Origin: Mycobacterium sp.
Lineage (GTDB): Bacteria; Actinomycetota; Actinomycetes; Mycobacteriales; Mycobacteriaceae
Assembly: GCA_018882545.1 (NCBI GenBank)
Contig: VERS01000034.1
Span: forward strand, 1-9,703
Direction: 5' to 3'
Length of the DNA: 9,703 bases
Shown here: positions 5,980-9,703 of the stretch, one piece after another
Position numbering within the stretch: position 1 is the first letter of the stretch
How the letters are laid out: each line of letters begins with the position of its first letter
Position numbers and translations under genes: made by a program
The notes under the pieces: model-generated
The model's database searches: none
What the model was told of the DNA's origin: nothing
The model's input: the letters and a program-made list of their open reading frames with translations, nothing else

Positions 5980-6768
5980 TCAGTGCTCTTTCCGGATGGG
6001 GTCCTGAGTGGGGTCGTGCGTGGGGTCGTGCGTGGGGTCGTGCGTGGGGTCCTCGGCCCGGCAGGCGGTGACAAGCCGGGACAGCAGGGCCCGGGCGAGG
6101 CGGGCGGCACGCTCACCGTCGCGGGCCGAGATGGCGGCGGCCAGTTCCAGATGTGCTGGCCGGTCGGCCAATTCGGCCGCGTTGAAGGCGGTGACCAGAT
6201 CACGGCCGACGTCGTCGATGGCGGCCAACAGGGGGTTCAGCGCCAGTCGGTAGGCGAGATTGCCCGAACCGTCGATCACCGCCGACCAGAAGGCGACGTC
6301 GGCCTGGGCAACTCGGGTGACATCCATGGCCGCGAGATCATCGGACTGCGGGTAGGCGGACGCGGCGGCGCTGACGGCCCCGAGTTGGTCGGAGTCGGCA
6401 CGCAGAGCACACAGACGGGCGGCGTCGGTGGCGACGAGACGGCGCATGACGGCGACGTCGCCGACGATGCGCAGGGCCGGGATGACCCCGGCGGTGGCCA
6501 GACCGCTCAGCACGTCCAGGCCGGCGTGACGTCGCCAATCCAGCACCCGGGTCTTGCCGCCCTGGCTGATCCGGACCAGGCCGGCCTGCTGGACCCGTTT
6601 GAGGGCTTCCCGGATCGCATGGCGGTTGACCTGCCAGGCCAGCGCCAGTTCGCGTTCGGAGGGCACCGGTTGGCCGGCGGGCCAGTGCCCGGAGAGGATC
6701 TCCTCCACGAACCGGGCGAATACGGCGTCGGAGACCGTCGCGCCCCGGGGGATGGGATTGGTGTCCAT
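5980..6768 (-). CDS. GntR-family (FadR/FCD-type) transcriptional regulator with DPTH-repeat tail
   Basis: A 262-residue regulator. The winged-helix domain at about 10-76 shows the GntR signature: VPSERELALAWQVNRHAIREAL, then QAGLVRISQGGKTRV. Residues about 95-240 are an all-helical FCD-like effector domain. The usual D-x2-F-H metal motif reads DVAFW, so a metal-ligand His is Trp, and a second ligand His also seems absent; effector binding may be metal-free. The C-terminus, DPTHDPTHDPTHDPTQDPIR, is a tetrapeptide repeat not expected in the family. ATG 6768 is preferred over an upstream TTG because a -10 element ends 7 nt before it and the TTG lies inside the operator. It sits downstream of the SDR gene on the same strand and directly upstream of the desaturase, so it probably controls one or both. 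The ligand is unknown. Confidence 0.88.
   Translation of the reverse strand: MDTNPIPRGATVSDAVFARFVEEILSGHWPAGQPVPSERELALAWQVNRHAIREALKRVQQAGLVRISQGGKTRVLDWRRHAGLDVLSGLATAGVIPALRIVGDVAVMRRLVATDAARLCALRADSDQLGAVSAAASAYPQSDDLAAMDVTRVAQADVAFWSAVIDGSGNLAYRLALNPLLAAIDDVGRDLVTAFNAAELADRPAHLELAAAISARDGERAARLARALLSRLVTACRAEDPTHDPTHDPTHDPTQDPIRKEH
5996..6055 (-). repeat. 12-bp tandem repeat in the 3' end of the GntR gene
   Basis: The plus strand has the 8-mer RTGGGGTC at 5996, 6008, 6020, 6032 and 6044, a strict 12-bp period. Three spacers are GTGC, one is CTGA, and the last copy runs into CTCG. Each unit encodes one Asp-Pro-Thr-His-type tetrapeptide. Because 12 is a multiple of three, gain or loss of units would keep both the reading frame and the stop-start junction with the desaturase. 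Confidence 0.95.
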
Positions 6769-6775
6769 ACCCACA

Positions 6776-6804
6776 ATCGTGGCCGTTCGCGAACTACTGG
6801 TCAA
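6776..6804 (-). promoter_or_regulatory. Predicted promoter of the GntR-family gene
   Basis: On the minus strand, -35 TTGACC (6799-6804) is separated by 17 nt from -10 CACGAT (6776-6781), and the ATG at 6768 follows 7 nt later, giving a leaderless message. The -35 is a good match and the -10 is only moderate. The -35 overlaps the ACTGGT repeats, so binding there should repress. Confidence 0.5.
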
Positions 6805-6818
6805 CTGGTTAGACCAGT
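6796..6818. promoter_or_regulatory. GntR-type operator palindrome with an extra half-site
   Basis: ACTGGT-TAG-ACCAGT (6804-6818) is a perfect 6-bp-arm palindrome containing TGGT-N3-ACCA, the general form of FadR-subfamily operators. A further direct ACTGGT half-site lies at 6796-6801. The site overlaps the -35 of the adjacent GntR-family gene, so autoregulation by that protein is the natural inference. Confidence 0.7.
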
Positions 6819-6839
6819 AAGCTGCGTCACAGTCCCCGG

Positions 6840-7628
6840 CTACAGCGGCGTCACGTAGGCCGAACTGATGCCGCCGTCGACCAGGAATGTCGATGCGGTG
6901 ATGAACGAGGCGTCGTCACTGGCCAGGAACGCCACCGCGGCGGCGATCTCCTCGGCGTGGGCGAACCGGCCGATCGGGATGTGCACCAGCCGGCGCGCGG
7001 CCCGCTCGGGGTCCTTGGCGAAGAGTTCCTGCAGCAGCGGGGTGTTCACCGGGCCGGGACACAGGGCGTTGACCCGGATGCCCTGTCGGGCGAACTGCAC
7101 CCCGAGTTCGCGGCTCATCGCCAGCACCCCACCCTTGGAGGCGGTGTAGGAGATCTGGGAGGTGGCCGATCCCAGCACCGCCACGAACGAGGCGGTGTTG
7201 ATGATCGAGCCCCGCCCGGCCGGCACCATGTGACGCAGCGCCGCCCGGCAGCACAGGTACACGCTGGTGAGATTCACATCCTGCACCCGTTGCCAGGCGG
7301 GCAGTTCGGTGGTCTCGATGAGGTCGTCGTCCGGCGGGGAGATCCCGGCGTTGTTGAAGGCGATGTCCACCGCCCCGTGGGTCGCGGCGGTGGTGTCGAA
7401 CAGGTTGTCCACCGCCGCCTGGTCGGAGACGTCCACCGCGACGAATGTGGCGCCGACTTCGTCGGCCACCGCCGCACCGGCCTGCGGATCGATATCGCCG
7501 ACGACGACGGTGGCGCCCTCGGCGCGCATCCGGCGGGCCGCAGCCAGGCCGATGCCGCTGGCGGCTCCGGTGATGACGGCGACTTTGCCGGCCAGTCGCT
7601 GGGTCAGGTCCACGCTGGGGACGGTCAT
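6840..7628 (-). CDS. Short-chain dehydrogenase/reductase, probably NAD-dependent (Rv2857c-like)
   Basis: A 262-aa classical SDR, a typical length. The Rossmann motif TGAASGIG is at 20-27, NNAG at 92-95, structural N119, likely catalytic S147, and Y161-x3-K165 (YTASK). The acidic D45 at the end of the second strand favours NAD(H) over NADP(H). The C-terminal FLVDGG motif is typical. The reaction is oxidation or reduction of an alcohol/carbonyl; the substrate is not evident. ATG 7628 has a strong AGGAGAGG 4 nt upstream and overlaps the aldehyde dehydrogenase stop by 4 bp (ATGA), so the two are probably translationally coupled. An alcohol dehydrogenase role feeding the neighbouring aldehyde dehydrogenase would fit the operon, but this is inference. 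No terminator is visible before the regulator gene 71 bp downstream. Confidence 0.92.
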   Translation of the reverse strand: MTVPSVDLTQRLAGKVAVITGAASGIGLAAARRMRAEGATVVVGDIDPQAGAAVADEVGATFVAVDVSDQAAVDNLFDTTAATHGAVDIAFNNAGISPPDDDLIETTELPAWQRVQDVNLTSVYLCCRAALRHMVPAGRGSIINTASFVAVLGSATSQISYTASKGGVLAMSRELGVQFARQGIRVNALCPGPVNTPLLQELFAKDPERAARRLVHIPIGRFAHAEEIAAAVAFLASDDASFITASTFLVDGGISSAYVTPL

Positions 7629-8992
7629 GGGGCCTCTCCTATCGCAAAGAAGACGTTCTTGGTCTCGGTGAAATGCTCCGGGGCGTCCGGGCCGAGTTCG
7701 CGGCCCAGACCGGATCGCTTGAATCCACCGAACGGGGTGTTGTAGCGCACCGAGGAGTGTGAGTTGACGCTGAGGTTGCCCGACTCCACGGCGCGGGCGA
7801 CCCGCACCGCGCGGGAGAGGTTCTCGGTCCAGATCGAGCCGGACAGACCGTAGTCGGTGGCGTTGGCCAGGGCGATGGCGTCGGCTTCGTCCTCGAAGGG
7901 CAGTACCGCGACGACCGGACCGAAGATCTCCTCGGTCACCGTTCGGTCGGATCGGTCCGGGGTCAAAACCGTTGGCGGAAACCAATATCCGGGGCCCTGG
8001 GGAGCAGTACCGCGGAATGCGACGCGGGCGTCGTCGGACACGTAGGAGGCCACCGATTCCAGGTGCGGCCGTGACACCAGTGGGCCCATCTCGGTGCCGC
8101 GATCCGCGGGGTCACCTACGACGACACCCCTTACCGCAGGTTCGAGCAGTTCCATGAATCGGTCGTAGACGTTGCGCTGCACCAGGATCCGGCTGCGCGC
8201 ACAGCAATCCTGCCCGGCGTTGTCGAACACCCCGTACGGCGCGGTGGCCGCGGCGCGTTCCAGGTCGCAGTCCGCAAAGACGATGTTGGCGCTCTTGCCG
8301 CCCAGTTCCAGGGTGACCCGTTTGACCTGTGCGGCGGCGCCGGCCATCACCCGGGTGCCGACCTCGGTGGACCCGGTGAAGACGATCTTGCCGACGTCGG
8401 GGTGGGTGACGAAGCGCTCCCCCACCACACTGCCCCGGCCGGGCAGGACCTGGAACAGATCGGCCGGAAGTCCGGCCTGCAGTGCCAGTTCCCCGAGTCG
8501 GATGCTGGTCAGCGGCGTCCACTCGGCGGGTTTGAGCAGCACCGCATTCCCGGCCGCCAGCGCCGGCGCGAAACCCCACGCGGCGATCGTCATCGGGAAG
8601 TTCCACGGGGTGATCACCCCGATCACCCCGATCGGCTCGTGGAAGGTGACGTCCAGACCGCCGGCGACCGGGATTTGCCGGCCGCTGAGCCGCTCCGGGG
8701 AGGCCGCGTAGTACTGCAGGACGTCGCGCACGTGGCCGGCCTCCCATTCCGCCGCCGACACCGGGTGGCCGGCGTTGGCCACCTCCAGCGCGGCGAGTTC
8801 GCCGATGTGGGCGTCGACGACGGCGGCGAACGCCCGCAGGGCGGCGGCGCGTTCGGCCGGCGGCAGCGCCGCCCAGGCCTGCTGGGCTGCCCTCGCTCGG
8901 GCAACGGCGTCGTCGACCGCGGCGGCGTCGAGCAACTCGACGGTCCGCACTACCTGCTCGGTGGCCGGATTGATGACGGTGGTGGTGCTCAC
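7625..8992 (-). CDS. aldC: NAD(P)-dependent aldehyde dehydrogenase (AldC-like)
   Basis: A 455-aa soluble ALDH-superfamily enzyme with all main catalytic features: PWNF with N131, cofactor-binding KPAEWTP (154-160), FTGSTEVG (205-212), general base E229 (LELGGK), nucleophile C263 in GQDCCAR, and EEIFGP (354-359). It oxidises an aldehyde to the acid using NAD(P)+. At 455 residues it is slightly shorter than the common 480-500 aa because the N-terminus is trimmed. The start is GTG 8992, which gives the natural N-terminus STTTVINPATEQ and overlaps the amidotransferase stop by 4 bp (GTGA); the Shine-Dalgarno (AAAGCGAG) is weak, as expected for coupled translation. Beside a gamma-glutamyl hydrolase-like gene, a gamma-glutamylated amino-aldehyde is the likely kind of substrate. 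The name aldC is by analogy to the recalled M. tuberculosis gene order. Confidence 0.93.
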   Translation of the reverse strand: MSTTTVINPATEQVVRTVELLDAAAVDDAVARARAAQQAWAALPPAERAAALRAFAAVVDAHIGELAALEVANAGHPVSAAEWEAGHVRDVLQYYAASPERLSGRQIPVAGGLDVTFHEPIGVIGVITPWNFPMTIAAWGFAPALAAGNAVLLKPAEWTPLTSIRLGELALQAGLPADLFQVLPGRGSVVGERFVTHPDVGKIVFTGSTEVGTRVMAGAAAQVKRVTLELGGKSANIVFADCDLERAAATAPYGVFDNAGQDCCARSRILVQRNVYDRFMELLEPAVRGVVVGDPADRGTEMGPLVSRPHLESVASYVSDDARVAFRGTAPQGPGYWFPPTVLTPDRSDRTVTEEIFGPVVAVLPFEDEADAIALANATDYGLSGSIWTENLSRAVRVARAVESGNLSVNSHSSVRYNTPFGGFKRSGLGRELGPDAPEHFTETKNVFFAIGEAP

Positions 8993-9703
8993 GTGCTCGC
9001 TTTCTGTGTTGCGTAGGCGCCGGCTGCCGCAACGAGTCCGGCGAACAACCGCAGATCCTCGAGGTTCTCCTCCGGGTGCCACTGCACCCCGAGGAGGAAG
9101 TCCTCACCATCGGCCTCGATGCCCTCGATGACCCCGTCGCAGACGGCCGTGGCGATCAGCCCCCGGCCCAGCCGGTCGATGGCCTGGTGGTGGTAGCAGC
9201 GGGTCTGCACGCTCTGACCGAGCAGCCGGCTCAACCGGCTGCCGCCGCTGATCGCGGCGGTGTTGGTGGCAAACGTCGCCGCGGCGACCCGGTGGCCACT
9301 GTGGCCGATGACGTCGGGCAGATGCTGGTGCAGGGTTCCCCCCAGGCCGACGTTGATCACCTGCGGTCCCCGGCAGATTCCCAGCACCGGCAGCCGGCCC
9401 CGCAGGGCGGCGTCCAGCACTGCGAACTCCCACGAGTCGCGCTCGCGGGCGGGCTCCTCGGTGTCCGGGTGCGGCCGTTGTCCGTAGGCCCCGGGGTCCA
9501 CGTCCCTGCCGCCGGTGAGAATCAGGCCGTCGATCCGGGAGACGACCTCGTCGGCGATGGCGTCGTCGACCGGTTGCGGGGGCAGCAGCATCGCGATCCC
9601 CCCGGCGCGGGTGACCCCGTCGAGGTAGGCGGCCGCCAGGAAGCTGGCCGGCACATCCCACACCCCGCTCCTGACCTGCTGCAGGTAGGTGGTCAGACCT
9701 ATG
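8989..9703 (-). CDS. Class I glutamine amidotransferase/gamma-glutamyl hydrolase (PuuD-like), 5' end cut
   Basis: The frame stays open to the window edge, giving 237 residues that begin IGLTTYLQQVRSGVWDVP, very near the expected N-terminus of PuuD-type peptidase C26 proteins (about 250 aa), so only a few residues are missing. In this fragment the nucleophile is C110 (GICRG) and the triad His and Glu are H209 and E211 (WHPE). LTGGRDVDP (62-70) and YHHQAI (170-175) are also family features. PuuD hydrolyses gamma-glutamyl-GABA to glutamate and GABA; here the glutamyl-linked product is probably a related amine-derived acid. The gene is the first visible one of a coupled trio with aldehyde dehydrogenase and SDR. 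In the recalled mycobacterial order a glutamine synthetase-like gene (glnA4) lies just upstream, outside this window. Confidence 0.9.
   Translation of the reverse strand, partial: IGLTTYLQQVRSGVWDVPASFLAAAYLDGVTRAGGIAMLLPPQPVDDAIADEVVSRIDGLILTGGRDVDPGAYGQRPHPDTEEPARERDSWEFAVLDAALRGRLPVLGICRGPQVINVGLGGTLHQHLPDVIGHSGHRVAAATFATNTAAISGGSRLSRLLGQSVQTRCYHHQAIDRLGRGLIATAVCDGVIEGIEADGEDFLLGVQWHPEENLEDLRLFAGLVAAAGAYATQKAST

Noticed and set aside
3935..6007. Long plus-strand open frame of 690 codons through the GNAT and desaturase region
   Set aside because: It is out of frame with the GNAT gene and antisense to the desaturase. Composition is Arg/Gly/Pro-rich, as in GC-rich shadow frames.
5996..6055. 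The 12-bp repeats as a CRISPR or integration site
   Set aside because: Units are contiguous, far too short and in frame inside a coding sequence, with no spacers or cas genes nearby.
8611..8638. Short tandem GATCACCCC-like repeat
   Set aside because: It encodes the conserved IGVIGVITPW segment of the aldehyde dehydrogenase; the repeat follows from the protein sequence.

Overview
The window is GC-rich actinobacterial DNA with GTG starts, leaderless-looking promoters and short overlaps between genes. The run of short-chain dehydrogenase, aldehyde dehydrogenase and class I amidotransferase genes, with a nickel transporter gene a few genes away, recalls from memory the Mycobacterium tuberculosis Rv2856-Rv2860c neighbourhood (nicT, SDR, aldC, amidotransferase, glnA4). 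A mycobacterium or close relative is the best guess; the species cannot be told from the sequence.

Left edge (1-535). The C-terminal end of an AMP-dependent ligase-like protein runs rightward. It meets a small leftward DUF3303 protein tail to tail, with a strong GC hairpin terminator between them.

Metal block (693-3592). Two paralogous NiCoT-family Ni/Co permeases, both leftward, flank a rightward Fur-family regulator. The first permease is divergent from the regulator. Their shared intergenic region carries a close match to the Streptomyces Nur (nickel uptake regulator) operator, and this match overlaps the -35 element of the permease promoter. The second permease has a clear cobalamin (B12) riboswitch in its leader. 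The simplest reading is one nickel importer repressed by a Nur-like protein and one cobalt importer repressed by B12, the end product of cobalt use.

Middle (3648-5977). A rightward three-part protein has a degenerate RsbW-like GHKL fold, then a GNAT acetyltransferase domain, then an unassigned C-terminal domain. Its 3' end overlaps, tail to tail, the 3' end of a leftward membrane di-iron sterol desaturase/fatty acid hydroxylase family gene.

Right half (5051-9703, all leftward). In transcription order the genes are a PuuD-like class I amidotransferase (cut by the window edge), an aldehyde dehydrogenase, an SDR oxidoreductase, a GntR/FCD-family regulator and the desaturase. The first three overlap by 4 bp each (GTGA, ATGA) and are probably translationally coupled. 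They fit a gamma-glutamylation route for an amine or amino alcohol: a glutamine-synthetase-like ligase, predicted just outside the window, followed by oxidation and removal of the glutamyl group. The regulator has its own promoter with a perfect 15-bp palindrome over the -35 region. Its C-terminus is a DPTH tetrapeptide repeat encoded by a 12-bp tandem repeat, and its stop codon lies 2 nt from the desaturase start.

No RNA genes other than the riboswitch, no mobile elements, no CRISPR arrays and no gene-free stretch over 300 bases were seen.
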